This document shows positions 48,601 through 56,998 of a stretch of 59,310 bases of DNA, in pieces. Under the pieces are notes generated by a model that ran no database searches, was not told the origin of the DNA, and saw nothing but the letters and a program-made list of their open reading frames with translations. This stretch comes from a virus, in the IMG/VR virus record IMGVR_UViG_3300009161_000051, positions 1 through 59,310 of that record. One strand, 5' to 3'. Position 1 is the first letter of the stretch. Each line of letters starts with the position of its first letter. The position numbers were made by a program, and so were the translations under genes.

Positions 48601-50806
48601 AAATTCAATTGTAAAAACTTTTGGGGAAGGTGCTAATATGCTTGATATTGGCGCGTCTGAAGGAGCTTTGGCAAAGACAATTACCCAATTAAGCAACGGA
48701 AAAATTAAAACAGTTGCATTAGACCCTAACCCGTCAATGCAAGCGTCATTTAACAATATTTCTCAAGTTCCCGGTTCAGAATACTACCTTGGTGCTTATG
48801 GTCATGCTGATGATGAAGGTAAAGTAGCTTGGACAGAAGACGCTATTCTTAAAGACAAAAACGGTGTTGATAGGGATAATCCACACGCAAATATAGACAT
48901 TCCTTATTACGCCCCTGATAGAAAATTTAATGTTGTCCATGAAGCAATGGTTTTTCAATTTATGAACAACAATCGTTCTGCTCAAATACAACGCGCAAAA
49001 GAACTTATGGAACCTAATGGTATTTTAATTTTAGAAGAAAAATTTATTCACGGCGACGGCTTAAATTTAGAAGAATTTTTGGCAAATGAAGTTAAAAAAG
49101 ATGCTTACAAAGAGCAATTTTTTACCCGTGAAGATATTGAAAGAAAACGCCAAGCTATTCTAAGCGGGAAAGAAGATGAATTTGTTGAAGGAGAAAAAGC
49201 AAAAGAAGCAGCCGTTGTTGGAATGCATGATTTGCAAGTTTCTCCCGGACATATTGAAAATGAATTAAAAAAGAATTTTAAAGTTGTTACACAATTTTGG
49301 GATAGTGGAAATTTCAAAGGCTATGTAGCATCAGATGATCCTGCTACATTGTCTCGTTTTTTAGCTAATATGCCATCTACAAACAGTGAATATTCTACAA
49401 TTCAAACACCAAGAATGGTTACGTCTCAAAGTAAAACACTTAATTCTCGTATTGATATGCCTCACAAAGATATTATGGCTCGCGATAAAGTTTTAGAAGA
49501 TAACGTATTAAAATTAACAAATAACGAGATTACCCCTGAGCAATGGGATGCGTTAGTTAATGAAAGAAAACCTGTTGAGCCATACTCAATGGATAGAATT
49601 CCTGTACCTGCAACACCAGAACAGGCTATCAATGCTTTAAACAAAGACAAAAAAGAAAAATATGGTTTAACGGATCAATATTACAAAGAAGGTGACCCCG
49701 TTAAACTACGATTGGATATTCCTGCTTATGAATATTATAGCACATGGGTTAATGCTATCCATGATGGAAGGTCTGGCGACGGGAAAAACCCTACTACCTA
49801 TAGCAGCGTAAGCGCGGCAACTAATGTTGAATTTGATGTATCCAAAACAGGATCAATGAAAACAGCAAAAGGAGGCAGCAAAGCCCCATATGCAACTATG
49901 AGCGGCAAATACAAGTCTGTAACGCCTGAAGAAGCATATGCTAAAGCTCAACAGTACTTTAATGATCCGCAATGGGTTCAAATTGGTATGGACCCAACAC
50001 GGCATTCTTTCTTTTATACCCGTGAAGGCATGAAGCCTGTTACAAGTGCGGAAGAAGTCCTTCAGATAGGCCCATTGGTTTTTGCAAAAAATCCAACTTA
50101 CGGCAACAGGGCTAATTATAAATTTAACCAAGGCGGTCGTGTAGGGTATGATAACGGCGGTGGAACTGGGCAAGGAATAGCCGCAGATTACATAAGCAAA
50201 GCACTTATGGCTGCTCTTCAAGGAACACAAGATGCTCCCGGCATAGCTGCGACACACGCTGGAGATTATGCAACAGAAGTTGCGGCTCAACATTTGGGTG
50301 CATTGCCTGAAGTCGCGCATGGCGTATTTGCAAATTTGCCTGAAGCTGCTAAAGGAGAACTTCTTTCAAGACCAACATTAGGCATTGATTGGTGGAATGA
50401 ATTTTTTAAAGAACAAGGTTTGCAAAGCCACCAAGTAGACCCAATGGTGCATGATTTAGCATTAGCTACAGCAATTCTTTCTCCAATTTCCGATACATTA
50501 AAATTAGGAACTAAAGCAGCGGAAATTGGCATTGAATCTGTTCCAGTTGTACAAAAACTTATAGCTCCCGCTAAAGAAATTAAACATTTTCCAATAGGAA
50601 CAAGCCATCCTAAAGTTGAAACAATAGCTCATGGTCTTGCAAAAACGGAAAAAGCGGGAACTAAAGTTGGTTATGGTTTAACAGCAAATGCTGAATTAAA
50701 TCCACAATCATACGGCCCACCTGAAGGCCAAGTTAGTGCAACCCATCATGCCCGTGGTGGTTCAGTTGACCATGCGCTACAGTTAGCGCATTATTACAGT
50801 AATTGA
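45614..50806 (+). CDS. Giant polyvalent-type virion protein with methyltransferase-like domain
   Basis: 1730 residues. Rough order: disordered head with PVQPVQPVQPG; hydrophobic segment near 140-220; a domain near 365-690 with TPQDWVNRAESMMNDNEIQE and TARDTGLVDQKLIN, seen in uncharacterised phage proteins; a methyltransferase-like domain at about 985-1260 (ANMLDIGASEGALAKTI as motif I, TVALDPNPSMQASF as the acidic strand, MEPNGILILEEKF); a beta domain near 1380-1510 (DPVKLRLDIPAYEYYSTWVN, RHSFFYTREGMKPVTSAEEV); a C-terminus with two GG motifs ending ARGGSVDHALQLAHYY. Likely an internal protein delivered with DNA. Confidence 0.75.
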   Translation: MEDYDQDIANALRLAQPSEAAREAQRIQAFRDQQAADERRFAPTINISNQGQVMNEAQRYRPMPSATGEPVQPVQPVQPGMMGRAYSTATGGRNAQADMSSALENLPQPMEYFDDVAKAARESSAYAKQGINKMGESGNPFNQVVGGGEYALGSLGYLVSPFTGAVTNLVTNPAKKVFGEPFAQRADIVANLIDPFSPTAYVKAGLAAAIPTLAMATIPAKSKAIETALQVANQASDLKTPEQLALETAQKTAPLPTPAYNQPIGPLSPPVVPKGSSASQAVDLLAETPKADADAIRANNQGTGLVYPEDEALERLRLKLSRKEPALALGEKAQTSSVGDPLNERRIIRAPRDAEGNPIAGKPDFTVGKITPQDWVNRAESMMNDNEIQEASTWYGKIRSIFNNYTGGDSEKTNKYMKAWLVGQQNVDVAGSLKNVFLQAEQFARKIPEAEMTGGGMPNPTYAIRQVLKDEPIEYGVGQKISDFVDSAENKPVRSWMANHPDGGSPFVVDVHTARDTGLVDQKLINHLTKLGYNTEDLKNLKLDFSDAISPQKYENRSEFGHEITNYLNSITWKGRNDWTPLEVQAVGWMGMTRLTADKAEDVVSGFERNLRRISMEAAPGEGSPIHTLYNNRFSVLSLPEKETITQNITNKALEDVSNLVGIDLRSIAHGSGGWNMDINPSSVGQVYATPQAAQMGANILGHILQQSEVWSNSVKPLTQNPSSFAIDFLENGTTNLRDNTQLADFWSRIQKADPDKKKPLFVGYQPISTPDGRIGIRVLIDRGGAKLAETLTSAIEGPIQKELNNIGYDVSAQVHEAEIYKAQHDWKGDPSGQSYITAASNLLGRDSTSDLNNLREKYQEQFRQELESAEDRTKRQGTSTIDQQGLQGSPEEVSRQIDQRATAQNYIEGNAGAFEQNSSDVLTKDVGSGRNFTGFFANITSGLTGKPTTMVGYKPAFDISKIKPFSEEYLKHIGNFDDHIGSSIPAFREIQQSVGNSIVKTFGEGANMLDIGASEGALAKTITQLSNGKIKTVALDPNPSMQASFNNISQVPGSEYYLGAYGHADDEGKVAWTEDAILKDKNGVDRDNPHANIDIPYYAPDRKFNVVHEAMVFQFMNNNRSAQIQRAKELMEPNGILILEEKFIHGDGLNLEEFLANEVKKDAYKEQFFTREDIERKRQAILSGKEDEFVEGEKAKEAAVVGMHDLQVSPGHIENELKKNFKVVTQFWDSGNFKGYVASDDPATLSRFLANMPSTNSEYSTIQTPRMVTSQSKTLNSRIDMPHKDIMARDKVLEDNVLKLTNNEITPEQWDALVNERKPVEPYSMDRIPVPATPEQAINALNKDKKEKYGLTDQYYKEGDPVKLRLDIPAYEYYSTWVNAIHDGRSGDGKNPTTYSSVSAATNVEFDVSKTGSMKTAKGGSKAPYATMSGKYKSVTPEEAYAKAQQYFNDPQWVQIGMDPTRHSFFYTREGMKPVTSAEEVLQIGPLVFAKNPTYGNRANYKFNQGGRVGYDNGGGTGQGIAADYISKALMAALQGTQDAPGIAATHAGDYATEVAAQHLGALPEVAHGVFANLPEAAKGELLSRPTLGIDWWNEFFKEQGLQSHQVDPMVHDLALATAILSPISDTLKLGTKAAEIGIESVPVVQKLIAPAKEIKHFPIGTSHPKVETIAHGLAKTEKAGTKVGYGLTANAELNPQSYGPPEGQVSATHHARGGSVDHALQLAHYYSN

Positions 50807-50819
50807 TTAGGAGAGCGGT

Positions 50820-51335
50820 ATGGGTTTGTTTGATTCAATGTTTGGCGGCGGCGGCGGAGATAATGCAAATTATATCGGCGGCTCAGACATGGGTGGCTAT
50901 ACGGGTTCAGGTAATAACCAAAACACATACGGCCCCGGCGGCAACTTGAGCAAAGAAGATTATAAAGAGCAATATGGCGGCAATGATAACAAAAATAACA
51001 ATAATCAAAACAATAACCAAAACAACAACAAACCAGCAGAACCAGTAGCTGATCCATATGTTGCCCCAGTATATGTCCCTCAAGAGGCATACACGCCGCC
51101 GCCACAGGCTGAATATGAATCACTTGGTGCAGTTCCTGCCGGGAACGCAAAGATGTCCTATCAGTCTTCTCCGGGGGTTGTATCAAAAAAATCTCTTGAA
51201 ATGGCCCGTGGAGGACAAGTTCATGGCAATGATGTTTCTGATATAGCCATAAGATTGGCAAAATTAATAATGGAAGAAATGAAATCTGATCCATTGTTTG
51301 AACGGAAGATTCAGAGTATCTTATCAAAAATGTAA
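50820..51335 (+). CDS. Gly/Asn-rich GG-motif protein
   Basis: 171 residues. Gly-rich head (DSMFGGGGGDNANYIGGSDM), Asn/Gln linker, Pro/Tyr-rich middle (YVAPVYVPQEAYTPPPQAEY), and a C-terminal helix after a GG motif (LEMARGGQVHGNDVSDIAIR, LAKLIMEEMKSDPLFERKIQ). The end resembles the C-terminus of the 1730-aa protein. Unknown virion or assembly role. Confidence 0.7.
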   Translation: MGLFDSMFGGGGGDNANYIGGSDMGGYTGSGNNQNTYGPGGNLSKEDYKEQYGGNDNKNNNNQNNNQNNNKPAEPVADPYVAPVYVPQEAYTPPPQAEYESLGAVPAGNAKMSYQSSPGVVSKKSLEMARGGQVHGNDVSDIAIRLAKLIMEEMKSDPLFERKIQSILSKM

Positions 51336-51364
51336 CTGCAATATTGCAGCTAAGGAGCAGGTCT

Positions 51365-53791
51365 ATGCATGAATATCTTAAAGCGGCTCGTTCCGGTGCT
51401 GCAAAACGTCTAAAAACAATTGCGACTGAAAAATCTCAAAAAGTTGACTCTTCTACATGGTCTCCAGCACCTGAATTGGAAGCTGGCAAGAAAACAGGTA
51501 TGCGACCCATCAGCAAACGGGCTTTTAAGTCTGGTGGCAAGGTAGTTGGCAAGATTGCTAAAGTACGTGCAGATCGTGTTGCACGGAAGAGCGGCGGCAA
51601 AGTTACATCAGAGCAGCCTCCTGTAGATCGGTACATCAACCGCGATCTTAAAAAGGCAAATGATTATCGTGAAGGCGGTGACAGCCACGTTGGTGCTTTA
51701 AAGAGCGGTGGCAGAACAAAGAAAGATATTGGCGGCGGGATGCCGTTTGAAGGTGCTAATACTGGTATTCCAGTTGGGCGCGGTAATGCCAAATTTCTTA
51801 ATACAGGCTTGAAGCGTGGTGGAGCAGCTAAAAAGAATGCAGGTGGACCACTTTTGGCTGGACCAGCATCACCAGAGATGATGGCTAAAAGATACGCCAC
51901 AGGCCCATCAGCGGTAGTTGCTCCTAATGCTCCACCTCGTAAGTTGGGCGGTCGTGCAAATAAAGCAAACGGTGGCTCAACTGATGAATTCATTAATCGT
52001 CAGGTAAAAAGATCAGAAGACGAGGAAGTGAAATTCCCTAAGAATGTTCCTTTGCCTCGTCCTCGTCCAAAGTCTTTGGATGCTTCCGAGTATCGTTACA
52101 AAGGTCCAAAGCGTGATCTTCCTAAGCCCGGTCTGCCCGGATACAAGAAGGGTGGCAAAGCTAATTGGGAAGGTTCTGCAAAGGATGAAGCGCAGGACAA
52201 GAAACTTGCAGCCAAGCGCGGCATTTCCATGAAGCAATGGGAAGCGTCCAAGGCTGACGACAAGCATGATTCTCAACAGTCCATGAAGGGGTTGAAGAAG
52301 GGTGGTCGCATTGATAAAGAAGATGGTGGGCCAATTCATCATTTTAGATTAAACTTGCAAAATGGTAAAGATAAAAGGACTCAAAATCTTTCATTTGGTG
52401 GAGAATCTCCAGCAGATGCGCTTATTAATAGAATTAAATTTGCAAATGCAGGTGGTTGGGACGTTACTGGAGCAAAACATACGGGGAGCTATGTTGGGGA
52501 TAAAAAATCAGCGGGGAGTAGTGCTGGTTTAATGAAGAAGGGCGGTCGCGCTCACAAAGCTGGCGGTGGAATGAATGAGCAAGCAAAGATGGCTATGATC
52601 ATTGCAAATGACCCCCATAGCAAACGGGATAAAATTGCGGGTTTCTTGCCACCTTCTACAAGAACATCTCTTAGCCTCCCTAGTTTGGAAAGCGGTGCTT
52701 CTAAAATGTCTGTTAAAAAAGCTCATGGCGGTCGCGCTCACAAGGCAAGTGGCGGTCTTAGTGAATTTGGTCAGGCCTTTAAGGAGGGTCGTGCCGCAAT
52801 GCTTGCAGGTGGCCCAAAGACGTTTGAGTACAATGGCAAGATGTATAATACAAACCTTGCCAAGCCATCTGAGGCGGGTAATCCACCTCGTCGCGGCGTT
52901 CCAAATCCACCTTCTGCAACAGAACGCTCGTACCGTGATCTTGAAAATACAACGGCAAAGAACAAAGCAAATTTTGAATATTCTAAACGAGTGGATGAAG
53001 TTGCCAAGGGTGTAGATGAGGCAGCAAAAAAAAGAAATGAAGAATCTGTAGCTCAAAATTACAGAAATAATTTAGCAGCAGCGGGTAAAACTGCTATAGA
53101 AAAACAAAGGGATCGTAGCAGTCAGGCAGATACTTCTTCTCCTCTGGCTCCTGCCACAGGATCAATGACTGGCCAAGTTGCTGATCCAACGACCATCCGT
53201 CGTCAATCAGGTCAACGGTCTTACATTCCGGGTATCCGTATGGGCGATCCTCGTCTTGGTGAACCAGCAATGGTCTTTGGGGGTGAGAAGCGTGGTGGAC
53301 GTATTGAAAAACGTGCAAAGCGCAAAGATGGCGGCAAAGTTTTCACTGGTGGTTCATACCCTAACAAGATTCCCGGCGTTGTTCCCGGCGGTCGCGTCAC
53401 TCGTGCTGAAGGCGGCGCAGTTGGCAAGAAGGGTGGCACCAACATAAACATCATCATCTCGCCTAAGTCTCCAGATCAGGGTCTTGGCGGAATGCCTCCT
53501 ATGCCTATGGATGCTGGCCCACCTCCTATGCCTCCTATGATGCCTCCAGAGGCTGGTCCGCCTCCAATGGGCGGTGGCATTGATCCTAACGTGTTGGCGA
53601 TGTTGGCTGCTAAGGGTGGCGGCGGTGGCCCTCCTCCAATGGGTGGCCCAATGATGCCTCCTCCCGGCGCACCTCCTATGATGCGTAAATCGGGTGGTCG
53701 CACTACATATCCAATCACAACAGCTTCTGGTGGTGGCAACGCTAGGCTTGAAAAAGTTCCTGCGTATGGGCTGAAACAGCCGACGTTCTAA
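51365..53791 (+). CDS. Long Lys/Gly-rich GG-repeat protein
   Basis: 808 residues, strongly basic and low complexity, with over a dozen GG motifs of the form (K/R)xGG(R/K)x(x)K(A)xGG, for example LKSGGRTKKDIGGG, KKGGRIDKEDGG, KKGGRAHKAGGG and HGGRAHKASGG. Between them are short distinct segments. The end contains a Pro/Met/Gly run (PPPMPPMMPPEAGPPPMGGG). It starts at 51365 after AAGGAG. Related to the small proteins at 300 and 59093. Possibly an internal DNA-binding or tape-like virion protein; unknown. Confidence 0.75.
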   Translation: MHEYLKAARSGAAKRLKTIATEKSQKVDSSTWSPAPELEAGKKTGMRPISKRAFKSGGKVVGKIAKVRADRVARKSGGKVTSEQPPVDRYINRDLKKANDYREGGDSHVGALKSGGRTKKDIGGGMPFEGANTGIPVGRGNAKFLNTGLKRGGAAKKNAGGPLLAGPASPEMMAKRYATGPSAVVAPNAPPRKLGGRANKANGGSTDEFINRQVKRSEDEEVKFPKNVPLPRPRPKSLDASEYRYKGPKRDLPKPGLPGYKKGGKANWEGSAKDEAQDKKLAAKRGISMKQWEASKADDKHDSQQSMKGLKKGGRIDKEDGGPIHHFRLNLQNGKDKRTQNLSFGGESPADALINRIKFANAGGWDVTGAKHTGSYVGDKKSAGSSAGLMKKGGRAHKAGGGMNEQAKMAMIIANDPHSKRDKIAGFLPPSTRTSLSLPSLESGASKMSVKKAHGGRAHKASGGLSEFGQAFKEGRAAMLAGGPKTFEYNGKMYNTNLAKPSEAGNPPRRGVPNPPSATERSYRDLENTTAKNKANFEYSKRVDEVAKGVDEAAKKRNEESVAQNYRNNLAAAGKTAIEKQRDRSSQADTSSPLAPATGSMTGQVADPTTIRRQSGQRSYIPGIRMGDPRLGEPAMVFGGEKRGGRIEKRAKRKDGGKVFTGGSYPNKIPGVVPGGRVTRAEGGAVGKKGGTNINIIISPKSPDQGLGGMPPMPMDAGPPPMPPMMPPEAGPPPMGGGIDPNVLAMLAAKGGGGGPPPMGGPMMPPPGAPPMMRKSGGRTTYPITTASGGGNARLEKVPAYGLKQPTF

Positions 53792-53816
53792 AGAACGTAC
53801 ATAGCCAGTTAAGAAA

Positions 53817-53847
53817 GGCCGCAGACCCTCCCTCTGCGGCCTTTTTT
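53817..53847. terminator. Bidirectional hairpin terminator
   Basis: GGCCGCAGA (53817-53825) pairs with TCTGCGGCC (53833-53841) over a CCCTCCC loop, followed by TTTTTTATTTT; the other strand has only a weaker T run. It separates the GG-repeat gene from the convergent gene at 53851. Confidence 0.85.
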
Positions 53848-53850
53848 ATT

Positions 53851-54072
53851 TTAAAATGGTTGGAATGATGGGGTCATAACTTCTACTTCAACCATCTCAA
53901 CGCCAGATTTAGCAAAAACAAATTTGGCATCTTTTTTGGCAAGTTCTTTTTTCTCGTGTCGTTTATAAATGTAACCTGTTGCCGCAATTTTTGCGGAAGT
54001 TTCTCTTTTTTGTTCCCGTGTAAAATCATAATAACCTTTTGGTGTAATAGTCCAAAGCCACTTATTTTTCAT
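53851..54072 (-). CDS. Reverse-strand accessory gene inside the head cluster (moron-like)
   Basis: 73 residues, basic and helical (MKNKWLWTITPKGYYDFTRE, then TGYIYKRHEKKELAKKDAKF). No family recognised. It is the only minus-strand gene between portal and capsid genes, with its own family promoter at 54118-54146 and a shared terminator at 53817. This single-gene unit layout is typical of morons (independently expressed accessory genes). GGAGAAAC before the start. Confidence 0.65.
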   Translation of the reverse strand: MKNKWLWTITPKGYYDFTREQKRETSAKIAATGYIYKRHEKKELAKKDAKFVFAKSGVEMVEVEVMTPSFQPF

Positions 54073-54117
54073 TTTGTTTCTCCGTTGAAGCGTTAGTCAG
54101 TTTGGCCTGACATACAT

Positions 54118-54146
54118 TATATAGCATAGCTTGAGATGCAGGTCAA
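54118..54146 (-). promoter_or_regulatory. Family promoter driving the reverse gene
   Basis: Minus strand: TTGACC (54146-54141), 17-base spacer TGCATCTCAAGCTATGC, TATATA (54123-54118). Preceded by TTTTAAATAGGTG, as in copies at 32-36 kb. It has the best -10 of the family; GCAT and ATGC form an inverted repeat in the spacer. Confidence 0.75.
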
Positions 54147-54224
54147 CACCTATTTAAAATTATTTTGGTGGGACTTACAGAAGATCACTAGAGCCGTTGG
54201 TTTGGCTCCCTGTATTTTGTCCAT

Positions 54225-54434
54225 ATGCAACAGACATATAGCAGCCGTTTAGAATACGAGGTTGGTCGTCTCATTGATGAGGCGATTGCCGATGAAACGT
54301 CTGTTTTGGTTGCCGGGTCTATTGAGGACATCAAAGACTACAAAATGCGCGTTGGCATGATCCGGGGCTTGTACAAGGCAAAGGAACTTATCAGCGAGGC
54401 AGACACCATTATTCAATCAGGGGAGAGAAGTTAA
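54225..54434 (+). CDS. Small helical head-region protein
   Basis: 69 residues (QTYSSRLEYEVGRLIDEAIA, then IKDYKMRVGMIRGLYKAKEL). Resembles small phage proteins encoded before scaffold and capsid genes; possibly a scaffold assistant. One base separates it from the GroES-like gene. Confidence 0.7.
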   Translation: MQQTYSSRLEYEVGRLIDEAIADETSVLVAGSIEDIKDYKMRVGMIRGLYKAKELISEADTIIQSGERS

Positions 54435-54435
54435 T

Positions 54436-54828
54436 ATGCCGTACATGAGAATGCATCATGCGGAAGACCCAAAGCAGATGATCATGAAAGAATTCAGCGA
54501 TATCAACAATATTGAGGTTTTCAACACAAGCATCATTGTAGCGATCTATGTCCGCCCGGATACGACCAAGAGCGGGATCGTTCTGCCCGGTCAGACACGG
54601 GATGAGGACAAATATCAAGGAAAAGTCGGTCTTGTTGTCAAAAAAGGCAACTTGGCTTTTGTCGATGACAACGAGACTTGGTTCAAAGATGTTTCAGTTG
54701 ATGTTGGGGATTGGGTTTATTTCCGTCCTTCTGAAGGCTGGGCAATGACAATTCATGGCGTTCTTTGCCGTGTGTTGAGAGACGTAGACGTGCGTGGAAA
54801 GATTTCAGCACCAGATGAGGTTTGGTAA
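54436..54828 (+). CDS. GroES (Cpn10)-like protein
   Basis: 130 residues. After an N-terminal extension, IIVAIYVRPDTTKSGIVLPG, GKVGLVVKKGNLAF, VSVDVGDWVYFRPSEGWAMT and LCRVLRDVDVRGKI follow the co-chaperonin fold, with the loop KSGIVLPGQTRDEDKYQGKV in the place of the mobile GroEL-binding loop. Known phage GroES-like proteins (as in T4) help fold the capsid. It directly precedes the scaffold and capsid genes. Confidence 0.75.
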   Translation: MPYMRMHHAEDPKQMIMKEFSDINNIEVFNTSIIVAIYVRPDTTKSGIVLPGQTRDEDKYQGKVGLVVKKGNLAFVDDNETWFKDVSVDVGDWVYFRPSEGWAMTIHGVLCRVLRDVDVRGKISAPDEVW

Positions 54829-54829
54829 C

Positions 54830-55726
54830 ATGGCTAAGGAAGATGACATTCAAGTTGAGTTGCCATTTGACGATAGTGCCGGAGTGGCAGAGGTTGCAAA
54901 GCCAGTCAAAGAAGCAAAAGTAGCCGCTAATGATGAGCAAACACCTGAAGAAGGTATTGCTGAACTGCGGGAGCGGCTAGAGCAAGAGAAGAAAGCTCGT
55001 ATTGAAGCAGAAACTCGTGCAAATCAGGCACAGCAGTCTGCACACAAGGCTTCTCAGGACGTTCAAGATAGCAATTTGCAGTTAATCACAGGTGCAATTG
55101 ATAAAATTAAACGTGAGACAGGCTATAACAAAGCTGAATACCGCGATGCTTTAGCCTCTGGAGACTATGACAAGGCAGCAGACATTCAAGAAATGATGTC
55201 TCTGAACTCAGCAAAGCTCCTTCAACTTGAGAACGGTCGGGTATCTTTAGAGAATAAACTTGCACAGCCTCAGAAGGTTGAACCGCATTATTCTAATCCT
55301 GTTGAAGAAATTGCACAGACGCTTTCTCCAAGGTCTGCTGCTTGGGTTAGGTCGCATCCTGAGTGCATTACAAACCCACGCCTGTATAAAAATATGGTGG
55401 ACGCGCACAATGATGCTCTGCGTGACGGCTATATACCTGATTCAGAAGCATATTTTGACATGATTGAAACCCAACTGGGGTTTAAAAATCGTAGGCCACG
55501 CGATGATGGTGAAGATATAGTTCTTTCTGCTGCTTCAGCACCAGCACATAGGAGAGGCGCACCACCTGCCGCGCCTACTACCCGTACAGCATCAGGTACA
55601 GGCAACCGTACAACAACGGTCAGGCTCGACGCGAATCAGCGAGAGATGGCGTCGATGATGGGCATGACGCCTGAAGAATATGCCACAAACATGGTTGCGC
55701 TACGCAAAGAAGGCAAACTTAATTGA
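54830..55726 (+). CDS. Scaffold-like protein
   Basis: 298 residues. Acidic head (IQVELPFDDSAGVAEVAKPV), long charged coiled coil (EEGIAELRERLEQEKKARIE, DKIKRETGYNKAEYRDALAS), and a C-terminal TTVRLDANQREMASMMGMTP EEYA segment, similar to scaffold-type proteins before capsid genes. These guide capsid assembly and are later lost. Two bases after the GroES-like gene. Confidence 0.75.
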   Translation: MAKEDDIQVELPFDDSAGVAEVAKPVKEAKVAANDEQTPEEGIAELRERLEQEKKARIEAETRANQAQQSAHKASQDVQDSNLQLITGAIDKIKRETGYNKAEYRDALASGDYDKAADIQEMMSLNSAKLLQLENGRVSLENKLAQPQKVEPHYSNPVEEIAQTLSPRSAAWVRSHPECITNPRLYKNMVDAHNDALRDGYIPDSEAYFDMIETQLGFKNRRPRDDGEDIVLSAASAPAHRRGAPPAAPTTRTASGTGNRTTTVRLDANQREMASMMGMTPEEYATNMVALRKEGKLN

Positions 55727-55737
55727 AGGAGATTGTT

Positions 55738-56292
55738 ATGGAAGAAGAGACTGGAAAGTTGCCAAAGTTGGCTTCTGCATCATCTGTTAGGGGTGAAGTA
55801 CGTGAGACGTTGCGGACTGAGACATCGCGTGATTTGGCAAAAATACGTGCTGATGAAATTAGGAAGCATCGTGCCGGAACTGAAATAGATGTCATGGATA
55901 GGTATTATATTGACCCAGAAATCATCCCTGATGGGTGGTCTTATGAATATAAACGCAAATCTGTTCATGGATTGGAAGATGCTGCCTATGAAGTCAATCT
56001 TGCTAGGGGTGGTTGGACTGCTGTGCCAGTTGATAGAAACGCAAGACATCGCGCTTTAATGCCACGAGGAAACTATTCTACTGTTGAAATTGACGGCATG
56101 ATTTTAATGGAACGACCTTTGGAGTTGACAGAAGAAGCGCGTGATGTAGAATTGCGCCGAGCTAGAGGTCAAGTACGTGCTAAGGAGCAACAACTTGCAT
56201 CTACGCCAGACGGAACGATGACTCGTGAACATGAACGTGTGCGACCATCAATTAAAAAGGGTTACGAGCCAATGCCAGTCCCAAAGGACTGA
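55738..56292 (+). CDS. Unknown head-region protein
   Basis: 184 residues, Arg/Glu-rich (TETSRDLAKIRADEIRKHRA, YYIDPEIIPDGWSYEYKRKS, then EVNLARGGWTAVPVDRNARH). This DPxxIPxGWxYxWK and GWxPVPxxRH pattern recurs in phage proteins encoded between scaffold and capsid. Possibly a minor head component. AAGGAG before the start. Followed by a 96-base gap containing a small hairpin (GCCCTC/GGAGGC type). Confidence 0.7.
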   Translation: MEEETGKLPKLASASSVRGEVRETLRTETSRDLAKIRADEIRKHRAGTEIDVMDRYYIDPEIIPDGWSYEYKRKSVHGLEDAAYEVNLARGGWTAVPVDRNARHRALMPRGNYSTVEIDGMILMERPLELTEEARDVELRRARGQVRAKEQQLASTPDGTMTREHERVRPSIKKGYEPMPVPKD

Positions 56293-56388
56293 GGCCGTAG
56301 TCCGACCCGCCCTCTGGGAGGCAGGTAAAATTTGTCGTGGTTGGCAGTGCTAGGCGCATAGCAACCTCTTCATCAAGGAACATCAATT

Positions 56389-56985
56389 ATGGCAAACACT
56401 TCTGCGCCATTTGGATTCCGTCAGTATGGTGGAACAGGCTCTGCTCCTACGTATGAGCAAGTTCCAGCACTGATATCATCCTCATACTCGACCGCAATCT
56501 TTTTTGGCGATCCTGTATACCCGCTAACCACTGGCTATATTGCTGGCTCGTCTGAAACTCCCGGCACAGTTCAAATTGCTGGCGTGTTTGTTGGGGCACA
56601 GTATCTCTCAACCTCCCAAAAGCGTACAGTTTGGAGTAACTATTGGCCCGGTTCTGACGCAACTGGCGACGTTACAGCTTACATTATTAACGATCCAAAC
56701 GCTCGTTTCTTGGCACAAGTTGGCGGTTCCACAACCACAGGACTTACAAATGCTGATATCGCAGCAAACGTACAGTTTGCTTACGGTACTGGAACCACTG
56801 CAAACGGAATTTCAGGCGCATATGTTGTCTATAATTCTGCCACAACTACCAATACGCTTCCATTCCGGGTAGTAAACCTTGTCACAACACCTCCGGGTGC
56901 TGAAGGTACTGCTTCCGGTGCTTACAATCTTGTTGTTGTCGCGTTTAATAACGTGTCCACCAAGCAACTCTTATCAGTCGGCTAA
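56389..56985 (+). CDS. Head decoration-like protein
   Basis: 198 residues, beta-rich: NTSAPFGFRQYGGTGSAPTY, FFGDPVYPLTTGYIAGSSET, GVFVGAQYLSTSQKRTVWSN. The phrase IAGVFxGxxY plus FxGDPV is one I recognise from small capsid-associated phage proteins. It lies just before the capsid gene. Probably a surface decoration or cement protein. Confidence 0.75.
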   Translation: MANTSAPFGFRQYGGTGSAPTYEQVPALISSSYSTAIFFGDPVYPLTTGYIAGSSETPGTVQIAGVFVGAQYLSTSQKRTVWSNYWPGSDATGDVTAYIINDPNARFLAQVGGSTTTGLTNADIAANVQFAYGTGTTANGISGAYVVYNSATTTNTLPFRVVNLVTTPPGAEGTASGAYNLVVVAFNNVSTKQLLSVG

Positions 56986-56998
56986 GGAGTAAGGTATC

